Assembly: GCA_002385815.1 (NCBI GenBank)
Contig: DGEE01000117.1
Span: 1 to 5,976, forward strand
DNA from: Hungateiclostridiaceae bacterium UBA3934
GTDB taxonomy: Bacteria > Bacillota > Clostridia > Acetivibrionales > DTU013
Direction: 5' to 3'
Length of the DNA: 5,976 nucleotides
Shown here: in pieces, positions 1 through 4,888 of the stretch
Layout: each line of letters starts with the position of its first letter
How positions within the stretch are numbered: position 1 is the stretch's first letter
Notes under the pieces: generated by a model
The model's database searches: none
Told to the model about the DNA's origin: nothing
Seen by the model: only the letters and a program-made list of their open reading frames with translations
Translations under genes and position numbers: made by a program

Positions 1-576
1 GGCTGCAGCCGTTTCATGGATATATCCGCATCTGTAACCGGCCCTGCATTCGGCAATCTGCTCAAGGCTCAGCGCTGCAAGGGTCCTGGCATCGGGAAAG
101 CTGTAATACGACTTTCCGGCATACTTCTGTTCGGCGCCGAAAAGCCTTGATATTTCAGATACTATTTTCATTATCCTGGGTATCCTGTTGTTTGCAGACA
201 ATATGAATGATATCAGGGTTTCCCAGGGCTCCTGCCTCAAGAGGCGGATCCCGCTGCCGAAACTTACGGCCCTTTCCATGATCTCATCCGTCATGACAGA
301 CTGTTTTATCTGTCCGTAATCCCTGCCCAGATCGAAATATTCAAACCAGATCTGTTTGAAATCTTCAAGGGTGACGTTGTCCAGCTTCAAAACCCCGGGC
401 CGCCAGCACACATTGGCAACTTTCCCCCTGACGACACCAGTGTAGCTGCCGTCCGGCTCTCTGTACCATCTGAAGCACTGGCCGCATTCGAATGTATGAA
501 CCGGGTCAAAATCACTTATCCCTTCTACCCTGATACCCTTCCCGTCCTCATATATCTCATAGCCTCTATAGTACAT
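1..576 (-). CDS. ogg: 8-oxoguanine DNA glycosylase (OGG, HhH-GPD superfamily), 3' end beyond window
   Basis: Partial gene: 192 codons are open from the ATG at 576-574 to the window edge, and the C-terminal part lies outside. The start is supported by GGAGGA (586-581) a few bases upstream. The protein should excise oxidised guanine from DNA in the cytoplasm (base excision repair). The N-terminus matches the OGG_N domain, with FECGQCFRW at residues 29-37. The start of the glycosylase core is visible as QEPWETLISFILSANNRI at 115-132, the family's typical Q-[DE]-P-[WF]-E-[TC]-[LI]-[IL]-S-[FY]-[IL] block, and then RAGYRCGYI at 178-186, comparable to the LGYRARYV segment of human OGG1. The helix-hairpin-helix and the catalytic Lys and Asp follow this point in the family, so they cannot be checked here. 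Family members are usually near 290-300 residues, so about 100 are missing. The gene diverges from the DUF6062 gene. A 3-methyladenine glycosylase 2 annotation is the main alternative, but the OGG_N motif argues against it. Confidence 0.9.
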   Translation of the reverse strand, partial: MYYRGYEIYEDGKGIRVEGISDFDPVHTFECGQCFRWYREPDGSYTGVVRGKVANVCWRPGVLKLDNVTLEDFKQIWFEYFDLGRDYGQIKQSVMTDEIMERAVSFGSGIRLLRQEPWETLISFILSANNRIPRIMKIVSEISRLFGAEQKYAGKSYYSFPDARTLAALSLEQIAECRAGYRCGYIHETAAA

Positions 577-614
577 AATATCCTCCGGTGATGACCATCA
601 ATGAATATGCTGCG

Positions 615-644
615 ACCAGGCTGCAGGTATCCTGTATGCCTGGT
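615..644. repeat. Interrupted inverted repeat upstream of ogg
   Basis: ACCAGGC (615-621) pairs perfectly with GCCTGGT (638-644). Inside it CAGG (624-627) and CCTG (631-634) pair across a 3-nt loop, with small unequal bulges (2 and 3 nt) between the two stems. In the ogg direction it would lie in the 5' leader, about 40 nt before the start codon, and could fold in the mRNA. It has no T-run after it, so it is not a standard terminator. The role is unknown. Confidence 0.4.
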
Positions 645-656
645 TGAAACACCGCT

Positions 657-662
657 ATTGTA
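657..662 (-). promoter_or_regulatory. Possible -10 box (TACAAT) for ogg
   Basis: Reading the minus strand, TACAAT lies at 662-657, about 80 nt before the ogg start codon. The hexamer expected 17 nt further upstream (685-680, TTTCGG) is a poor -35, and there is no TG extension. It is listed because it sits symmetrically across the inverted repeat at 663-693 from the well-formed plus-strand -10. Weak on its own. Confidence 0.3.
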
Positions 663-693
663 AGTAAATTTTTCTACAACCGAAAAATTTACT
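663..693. promoter_or_regulatory. Perfect 12-bp inverted repeat, candidate shared operator of divergent genes
   Basis: AGTAAATTTTTC (663-674) and GAAAAATTTACT (682-693) are exact reverse complements separated by 7 nt. The repeat lies between the two divergent genes and covers the -35 zone of the plus promoter (-10 at 707-712) and of the weaker minus -10 at 662-657. No gene ends here, so a terminator role makes little sense. Position and symmetry suggest binding by a dimeric regulator. This is inference; no known operator consensus was recognised. Confidence 0.5.
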
Positions 694-703
694 CTGAATT
701 ATG

Positions 704-712
704 TGTTATAAT
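704..712 (+). promoter_or_regulatory. Extended -10 promoter for the DUF6062 gene
   Basis: The sequence TGTTATAAT is a perfect extended -10 (TG-N-TATAAT). The -35 position (684-689) has no recognisable hexamer and falls in the right arm of the inverted repeat at 663-693. Extended -10 promoters can work without a good -35, or may need an activator at such a site. Predicted transcription start is near 719, giving a leader of about 55 nt before the ATG at 774. Confidence 0.6.
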
Positions 713-727
713 CAAGGCAGTCGAGTC

Positions 728-748
728 AATTGTGATTGTATCATAATT
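728..748 (+). promoter_or_regulatory. Near-perfect dyad in the DUF6062 leader
   Basis: AATTGTGAT (728-736) and ATCATAATT (740-748) form a 9-bp inverted repeat with one mismatch and a 3-nt centre. It lies just after the predicted transcription start, a usual place for a repressor site. The TGTGA...TCAtA core recalls CRP/FNR-type sites, but the spacing does not fit the standard consensus, so no regulator is named. Confidence 0.35.
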
Positions 749-773
749 ATCTGTCAGAGAGGAGATGGGCAGT

Positions 774-1553
774 ATGAAAGAAAAAATTTACACAATACCG
801 GTGAACGAAGCATTCAGTGAAGATTGTGAATGCCCGCTGTGTCTTCTGGAAAGCAAGCTGGAAAGAGAATATATCGACTACTATCTGGGCCCGTCTCTGA
901 TGGAGCCGGACTGCCGGATCGATACGAATAAAAAGGGATTCTGCCGCAGGCACTATGAACTGCTGTATAACAGACAGGAAAACCGTCTGGGACTGGGTCT
1001 CATAACAGATACACATATCAGGGAACAGCTCGGAAAAATAAAGGATGCTGCAAAGCCTCTGCTCCAAGGTTCCGACGGTGCCAAAGGCTCAGGTTTTTCA
1101 TGGGGATCCCTTACAGCAAAACTCGGCTCCAAAACCCAGGCAGATTCGGGACCGGCAGCAAATCTTCTGAAGCTGCTTCTGGAGCTGGAAAAGAGCTGCA
1201 CTATCTGCGGGCGCCTGGAATATACGATGGACAGATACCTTGATGTTGTCATGTATCTTTGGTCAAAGGAGAGTGAGTTCAGACAGACTTTTTCGGAGAA
1301 GAAGGGCTTTTGCCTGGTGCACCTCAGAATGCTGATCCAGGCAACAGAGAAGTATCTGAGTCCAAGTAACAGGAAAGAATTCCTGAGAGTCCTTATGCAA
1401 CAACAACTCGAACATATGGACAGGATCGAGCAGGAACTGGAATGGTTCACCAAAAAGTTCGATTATCGCTATAACGACGCTCCCTGGGGCAACTCAAAGG
1501 ATGCGCTGCCCCGCAGCATACAGAAGCTGAAAGGCTATTGCGACCTGAAATAA
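774..1553 (+). CDS. DUF6062 family protein with duplicated CxxC...GFCxxH modules
   Basis: A 259-residue protein of unknown function that I recognise as DUF6062, a family known mainly from Clostridia. I chose the ATG at 774 over the in-frame ATG at 765 because the ribosome binding site (GAGAGGAG, ending at 764) abuts 765 but lies 9 nt before 774. The protein contains two similar modules. The first has C20-P-L-C23 and later GFC57RRH60. The second has C142-T-I-C145 and GFC180LVH183. The spacing from CxxC to CxxH is almost the same in both (34 and 35 residues), and each CxxH follows a K-K-G-F stretch. Each set looks like a Cys3His metal site, probably zinc (inference). A Gly/Ser-rich linker at about 98-127 separates them, and a Gln/Glu-rich helical tail follows at about 200-230. 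There is no signal peptide or membrane segment, so it is probably cytoplasmic. Its partner is unknown. It converges on the DUF4397 gene. Confidence 0.85.
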   Translation: MKEKIYTIPVNEAFSEDCECPLCLLESKLEREYIDYYLGPSLMEPDCRIDTNKKGFCRRHYELLYNRQENRLGLGLITDTHIREQLGKIKDAAKPLLQGSDGAKGSGFSWGSLTAKLGSKTQADSGPAANLLKLLLELEKSCTICGRLEYTMDRYLDVVMYLWSKESEFRQTFSEKKGFCLVHLRMLIQATEKYLSPSNRKEFLRVLMQQQLEHMDRIEQELEWFTKKFDYRYNDAPWGNSKDALPRSIQKLKGYCDLK

Positions 1554-1566
1554 GCTGATAACGGGA

Positions 1567-1582
1567 TATTTCCCGGGAAATA
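1567..1582. repeat. 16-bp perfect palindrome in the convergent spacer
   Basis: TATTTCCCGGGAAATA is its own reverse complement, 14 nt after the DUF6062 stop codon. It has no loop, so as RNA it would fold only in part. GGGA/TCCC (1563-1574) and CCCGG/CCGGG pairings are also possible nearby. No T-run follows on either strand, so I do not call an intrinsic terminator. The rest of the 147-bp convergent gap shows only an 8-bp inverted repeat, AACATTTC (1627-1634) and GAAATGTT (1654-1661). Confidence 0.35.
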
Positions 1583-1700
1583 ATGGTCCGGGCGGCCGAT
1601 GCTTCGGGCTAATTATGTGGTTGAGCAACATTTCAGGTCAATTATGCAGCGCAGAAATGTTAATACTTTATGGATCTGCTCAGCACTGACTCACCCGCAT

Positions 1701-2435
1701 TTATCCGACCTGAATATATGAATTCCCGTCCAGCGGGACCAGCACCTGCAGCGGCACACTCCCATCCATCCTGCCAACTGTATGTATGGTGTAGAACCGG
1801 CCTTCCTGCAGATGTATGTTTGGCACATACAGCAGGTTGCTGTCAGTGTTGCTCTGCTTTACATAAAAAATATACGTTCCGGCAGGAACAGACAGATAAT
1901 TGGTAACCATGCCGAATGATACGTCATTGAACAGCTCTGTGCCGTTTGACAGTACCAGGTCCATATCCGGACTGCCGGGCACCAGGTTGGCGAACCGCAT
2001 GTACAAGCGCCCTGGCGGCACCTGCACCACTGTCTCGAAAAATGGCCTGATGCTCAATGCCGGCGGTGTCCCCATGAATACTACGGTATTTATGGATCTC
2101 ACAGGTATCTCGATAACAGCATCCAATAGCGAAGGCCCGGTTGTTCCTTCCGGAAACACCGATATATTGTAGACCCCGGGAAATACCTGCATATATTCGG
2201 TAAAGCCTTTATACGGCAGCCGCTGGGCTATCAGGCTGTTGTTGGCATAAATGTCGACAGGCTGTGAGCCAGGCACTGCATTCATCAGCCTTATGTATGA
2301 AAAGGGCTGTCTCATGTATTGCCTCTGCTGCCTCATACAGGGCATCCCTTCAGGGATATATGCGCAGGGCGGCAGCATGGGACCCCGTCCGCCGGTATGT
2401 CCTCCGGTGATCTGCCAGGTGTTGTTCGCAAGCAT
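1701..2435 (-). CDS. DUF4397 domain protein, two repeats, no signal peptide
   Basis: A 244-residue protein with two copies of a DUF4397-type beta-sandwich repeat. The copies start at YIRLMNAVPGSQPVDIY (residues 47-63) and YMRFANLVPGSPDMDLV (145-161), an offset of 98 residues. Each continues into a conserved second half: EYMQVFPGVYNISVF (80-94) and NYLSVPAGTYIFYV (179-192). The start ATG (2435-2433) has a good site, GGAAGGTGG, 7 nt upstream. DUF4397 proteins are usually exported surface or wall proteins. This one begins with a Gly/Pro/Met/Gln/Arg-rich segment (1-44, with C24 and C33) and shows no signal peptide, transmembrane helix or LPXTG anchor. A spore coat or exosporium role is possible in a sporulating organism but is only a guess. 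The gene follows the P-loop/Asp23 gene in the same direction with a 269-bp gap. Confidence 0.85.
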   Translation of the reverse strand: MLANNTWQITGGHTGGRGPMLPPCAYIPEGMPCMRQQRQYMRQPFSYIRLMNAVPGSQPVDIYANNSLIAQRLPYKGFTEYMQVFPGVYNISVFPEGTTGPSLLDAVIEIPVRSINTVVFMGTPPALSIRPFFETVVQVPPGRLYMRFANLVPGSPDMDLVLSNGTELFNDVSFGMVTNYLSVPAGTYIFYVKQSNTDSNLLYVPNIHLQEGRFYTIHTVGRMDGSVPLQVLVPLDGNSYIQVG

Positions 2436-2467
2436 TGTGTACCACCTTCCACGTCAGTGAAATAAAA

Positions 2468-2495
2468 GGCACCAGGAAATCTGATCCCTGGTACC
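2468..2495 (-). promoter_or_regulatory. Dyad over the predicted transcription start of the DUF4397 gene
   Basis: GGCACCAGG (2468-2476) and CCTGGTACC (2487-2495) form a 9-bp inverted repeat with one mismatch and a 10-nt centre. It begins directly after the -10 box at 2501-2496 on the minus strand, so it covers the expected start of transcription. It could be a repressor site or a hairpin at the 5' end of the mRNA. The core ACCAGG...CCTGGT also occurs at 615-644 upstream of ogg, with a different spacing. Confidence 0.35.
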
Positions 2496-2501
2496 ATTAT
2501 A
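2496..2501 (-). promoter_or_regulatory. Candidate -10 box (TATAAT) for the DUF4397 gene
   Basis: On the minus strand a consensus TATAAT lies at 2501-2496, about 60 nt before the start codon. The -35 position 17 nt upstream (TAACCT) is poor, and there is no TG extension. No SigE, SigG or SigK consensus was found. The rest of the 269-bp spacer (2502-2704) shows no gene and no clear terminator. A 6-bp hairpin (2685-2690 with 2699-2704), just after the upstream stop codon, lacks a T-run, so readthrough from the P-loop/Asp23 gene is possible. Confidence 0.4.
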
Positions 2502-2704
2502 TTTCGCGACATTGTGAAAGGTTACGATATCGGCTGCTATGGCATGTCTTTATACAGGCAGCGGCCAGTCAGGACAAGCATTGTGCAGACACGACAACAA
2601 GCATGACGCGGTTAGATTCAGACAACTGCGCCGGCCAAAGCCAGGGCAGGCATTGCGCTGACAGGATCAAACCGGTCAACTGGCAGGCAAGTGCGTCATT
2701 GCCT

Positions 2705-3535
2705 TCACTGTGTTTCTTTTTTCTCGACAACAAGACTTTTTACCGTTGCGTTGAATTGCTTGATGTTCAAAGCAGTGAGCCGTTCAATTTCTTCAGATAC
2801 TTTTTGCTGCAGATTTCGCACCAGATCGCGGATCGGATACCCGTACTTAAGCACCAGGTCGATCTCCATATAAATCCCGTCCGGATGGTTCTCAACCCTG
2901 AAACGGGATATTCTGCTGACTCCCTGGATGCTGCTGACAACAAATTCGACGATCTGATATATCGTGTAGTCGGATATGGTATAACTGCCCAGATAGCTGA
3001 ATGTAGGCCTTACGACAGACTTCTCCTCGTCAGGCTGGAAACTCAGCTTCCCCTTGCGGCGGAATATTCGAAGGGGATCGAGAAAATATCCTGAAAAATC
3101 CTTTTTGATTTCAAAGGTCGGAACCGGTATAACATGCTTGCCCTGTTCTTTCCTCGTCGTTATCGCCTGCTGTATCTCAAATTCATCAGCGACATCCTCG
3201 ATATAGACCCTGTCGCTGACCTCTGGCAACCCCAGTCGGGCGGCGATCTTATCTACCATACCGTCGGAGGTGCCAAGGATCAGGATCGCCTCTGGCTTGT
3301 GCTGCTCTATGGATCTGACCACTTCTCTGACATGGTTTTCATCAAGGAAGAGAGCACGCTTGATGGAGCCTATCCTCGTCTTTTCCCTTTTTGCCGAATA
3401 ACCGGCTACGACCTGATTCTCCTTAATAAAAAGGCCGTCATCTATTATGTATTGAATTCCTCTTTCCCTGGCGACCCAGGATGCCCTGTGGCTTTTACCC
3501 GTGCCGCTTGGACCTGTGAAGCCGACTACCCGCAA
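2705..3535 (-). CDS. P-loop NTPase fused to a C-terminal Asp23/Gls24 domain
   Basis: A 276-residue two-domain protein. The start is TTG at 3535-3533. GGGAGG lies 8 nt upstream, no in-frame ATG precedes it, and the Walker A motif follows almost at once. The N-terminal domain (about 1-155) has Walker A GPSGTGKS at 8-15, then IIDDGLFIK at 30-38 and AGYSAKREKTR at 44-54. A hydrophobic strand ending in ILGTSD (86-91) stands in the Walker B region, followed by GKHVIPVPTFEIKKDFSGYF at 132-151. These suggest a kinase-like nucleotide-binding fold; the substrate is unknown. The C-terminal domain (about 174-270) resembles Asp23/Gls24 (DUF322): SDYTIYQIVEFVVSSIQGVS at 188-207, then YMEIDLVLKYGYPI (222-235) and a helix ending near residue 256. 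Asp23-type proteins are small envelope-stress proteins held at the membrane by partners such as AmaP. No membrane segment is visible here, so the NTPase may act at the membrane through its Asp23 part (inference). It has its own promoter at 3601-3573. Confidence 0.85.
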   Translation of the reverse strand: MRVVGFTGPSGTGKSHRASWVARERGIQYIIDDGLFIKENQVVAGYSAKREKTRIGSIKRALFLDENHVREVVRSIEQHKPEAILILGTSDGMVDKIAARLGLPEVSDRVYIEDVADEFEIQQAITTRKEQGKHVIPVPTFEIKKDFSGYFLDPLRIFRRKGKLSFQPDEEKSVVRPTFSYLGSYTISDYTIYQIVEFVVSSIQGVSRISRFRVENHPDGIYMEIDLVLKYGYPIRDLVRNLQQKVSEEIERLTALNIKQFNATVKSLVVEKKETQ

Positions 3536-3572
3536 TCGGATAACCTCCCGGATGTAACATTTTGTTTACTAT

Positions 3573-3601
3573 ATATTATCAGATGGCTCACAGGCTGGCA
3601 A
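3573..3601 (-). promoter_or_regulatory. SigA-type promoter of the P-loop/Asp23 gene
   Basis: On the minus strand TTGCCA (3601-3596), a 17-nt spacer and TAATAT (3578-3573) form a promoter, helped by a TG one base before the -10 (TGATAATAT). Predicted start is near 3566, about 30 nt before the TTG start codon. It lies downstream of the terminator at 3626-3650, so the gene can be transcribed independently of the upstream unit. Confidence 0.55.
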
Positions 3602-3625
3602 TGACAAAAGCCTGTATAAAAGGGA

Positions 3626-3650
3626 AAAAGAGAGTCGCTGACTCTCTTTT
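3626..3650 (-). terminator. Strong, symmetrical intrinsic terminator
   Basis: AAAAGAGAGTC (3626-3636) and GACTCTCTTTT (3640-3650) form a perfect 11-bp stem with a 3-nt loop. T-runs follow on both strands, so it can stop transcription in either direction. No recognised gene ends here: the nearest upstream minus gene, ytxC, already has its own terminator at 3883-3916. It would therefore end the transcript starting near 3793, or act as an attenuator in a long leader of the P-loop/Asp23 gene. Confidence 0.8.
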
Positions 3651-3793
3651 CTTTCCCCGGATCTCTTCATTTGTGTAGTCGCAAATCTCATCTTGTGTTT
3701 TTTGGGTCGCTTTATCTTTTGTATAAAAATTTATCAATATAATGACTATATTATGTACCTGATTGGTGGAATTTATACATCATATTGTGTTAC
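3626..3793 (-). ncRNA. Candidate small RNA (about 170 nt) or attenuated leader
   Basis: A strong promoter (3827-3800) predicts a start near 3793, and the terminator at 3650-3626 would end the RNA about 168 nt later. I find no convincing ORF. A 10-codon frame from an ATG at 3780 lacks a ribosome binding site, and a 48-codon frame from a TTG at 3734 lacks one too and reads through the terminator stem. Small internal hairpins are visible: AATATA/TATATT (3736-3752), and an ATTTG/CAAAT stem within about 3668-3686. It matches no RNA family that I recognise by eye (not obviously 6S, T-box or a known riboswitch). The alternative is a 258-nt leader of the P-loop/Asp23 gene with a regulated terminator, but I found no clear antiterminator pairing. 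Everything here is prediction from signals. Confidence 0.35.
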
Positions 3794-3799
3794 ACGTAT

Positions 3800-3827
3800 A
3801 TTTTATCATCTAAAGCCAGAATGTCAA
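3800..3827 (-). promoter_or_regulatory. Near-consensus SigA promoter of an orphan transcript
   Basis: On the minus strand a perfect TTGACA -35 (3827-3822), a 16-nt spacer and TAAAAT -10 (3805-3800) are present, with TG at the extended position (TGATAAAAT). AT-rich sequence including the dyad at 3840-3857 lies just upstream, like an UP element. It is the best-formed promoter in the window, yet no protein gene starts within 250 nt downstream of it. Confidence 0.65.
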
Positions 3828-3839
3828 TATAATATTTAA

Positions 3840-3857
3840 AAATTTTTGTAAAAATTT
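3840..3857. repeat. AAATTTTT/AAAAATTT dyad upstream of the orphan promoter
   Basis: AAATTTTT (3840-3847) and AAAAATTT (3850-3857) are perfect inverted copies around a 2-nt centre, about 13 nt upstream of the -35 box. It may be an UP element or a protein site. The same half-sites, with a longer gap, form the inverted repeat at 663-693. A lone copy is at 3725-3732. In AT-rich DNA such matches can arise by chance. Confidence 0.35.
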
Positions 3858-3882
3858 CAACCTGCTCAGGATTTTATGTCAT

Positions 3883-3916
3883 AAAATGAAGGGCTTCTGA
3901 CAAAGCCCTTCATTTT
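3883..3916 (-). terminator. Intrinsic terminator of ytxC
   Basis: AAAATGAAGGGCTT (3883-3896) and AAGCCCTTCATTTT (3903-3916) form a perfect 14-bp stem with a 6-nt loop, starting about 34 nt after the ytxC stop codon. The TTTTAT that follows on the minus strand provides the U-tract. The downstream edge overlaps a 17-bp palindrome, ATTTTATG-T-CATAAAAT (3871-3887), which shares bases with the terminator stem. Confidence 0.85.
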
Positions 3917-3949
3917 TCCCGATCCAATGCTATAAATCCTGATGCGGGG

Positions 3950-4864
3950 CTATTTTTCCGTTTCACTCTTTGCCATTTTCACAGAGCATACATCACAGCC
4001 CTGGCAAATGATGACCCTGCCACAGAAAACATTCTTTATCGTCTCCATGAGCTCCTTGTTCCTGAAGTGCCCGATGCTGTGGATTACTATCCTTCGCGGG
4101 GCAAAAGTGATCAGTGAGCTCACAAGCAAATCATCGTAATTGATCTCGCCTTCCGTTATCTCATTTACATACTCCTGGATGCACTCATTGGTTATCTCCT
4201 TCTTAGATCCGTCCAGAAGCGTATACCTGTTGTCATAATTTACGATGACATGAACTGTGTCGATTTTTGGTTCCTGTATTTCTACAAAATATCGCAGTAA
4301 TCTGATAAATTCCCTGTATTCCCTATCCGTCAGGAAGTCATCCACAGCCTTGTCGACAATCTCTTCCAGATCCTTGATATAATCCTTCAGACGGAAATTC
4401 ACAAAGCCATCCAGGATGATACTGTTGGAGTTGTCGAAATAGTCCATGAGCCGTCGGACGATGACATTCCTTCTTCTGATTTGGAACAGGCTGTTTATGA
4501 ATGTTTTGTCCTCATTTCTGATTATGCTGAGCGCCCTGCGCAGTATTTCCTTTCTCTCGGCGGCATTGAAATAACAGAAGTTGCTGTTTATGATCCTTGC
4601 GATGAGCCGCTCTTCATACTGCCTTATGATATAGTCGGCCAAAGCATTTGATATATAAGTCCTGAGGACTTTGTATGATTCCAGGGATTTTTCTCTGTAG
4701 AACCTGCCGTCGTTGATGGTACAGATAATGGAAGCCGAGCCTTCAGAATTTATTTCATTGATGGAATAGCTGATTTTCTTGTTCTTCAGTTGCCGGAGTT
4801 CTTCATTTATGTGCTGCATTACCGCGTCTGCGCTGCCATTGACTCCAATGCAAAGAAACTGCAT
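3950..4864 (-). CDS. ytxC: Putative sporulation protein YtxC
   Basis: A protein of about 304 residues that matches the YtxC sporulation family, whose biochemical role is unknown. Family-typical blocks (ATG numbering) are RQYEERLIARIINSNFCYF at 81-99, the signature DGFVNFRLKDY at 152-162, REYREFIRLLRYF at 181-193, and VEIQEPKIDTVHV at 194-206. The C-terminus carries a cysteine cluster, IICQGCDVC, with C287, C290 and C293, which may bind metal or pair. There is no signal peptide or clear membrane helix. The start is uncertain: in-frame GTG (4873), TTG (4867) and ATG (4864) compete. The only ribosome binding site, GAAGGG (ending at 4876), is too close to GTG, so I prefer ATG 4864, with TTG 4867 a near equal. 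A SigE-like promoter lies just upstream and a terminator just downstream, so it is probably expressed alone in the sporulating mother cell. Confidence 0.9.
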   Translation of the reverse strand: MQFLCIGVNGSADAVMQHINEELRQLKNKKISYSINEINSEGSASIICTINDGRFYREKSLESYKVLRTYISNALADYIIRQYEERLIARIINSNFCYFNAAERKEILRRALSIIRNEDKTFINSLFQIRRRNVIVRRLMDYFDNSNSIILDGFVNFRLKDYIKDLEEIVDKAVDDFLTDREYREFIRLLRYFVEIQEPKIDTVHVIVNYDNRYTLLDGSKKEITNECIQEYVNEITEGEINYDDLLVSSLITFAPRRIVIHSIGHFRNKELMETIKNVFCGRVIICQGCDVCSVKMAKSETEK

Positions 4865-4888
4865 CAACTTCACATCCCTTCAAGAGCT

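Noticed and set aside
953..1453. Minus-strand open frame of 166 codons, Ser/Arg-rich
   Set aside because: It is the reverse frame of the DUF6062 gene, whose plus-strand protein has conserved CxxC/CxxH motifs and a good ribosome binding site.
2640..2693. Short direct repeat GGCAGGCA in the spacer after the P-loop/Asp23 gene
   Set aside because: Only two imperfect copies with no further structure. Too short to call a repeat element or CRISPR.
2435..3094. Plus-strand open frame of 219 codons
   Set aside because: It lies opposite the P-loop/Asp23 gene and the DUF4397 upstream region, has no ribosome binding site and a low-complexity protein. The minus frame has clear motifs, so this is an antisense shadow.
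3134..3604. Plus-strand open frame of 156 codons
   Set aside because: It is antisense to the Walker A half of the P-loop/Asp23 gene and runs over that gene's promoter. No recognisable domain.
3588..3734. Minus-strand 48-codon frame from TTG through the hairpin at 3626-3650
   Set aside because: It has no ribosome binding site and only a rare start codon, and the end of the peptide is encoded by the terminator stem, which is typical of spurious translation.
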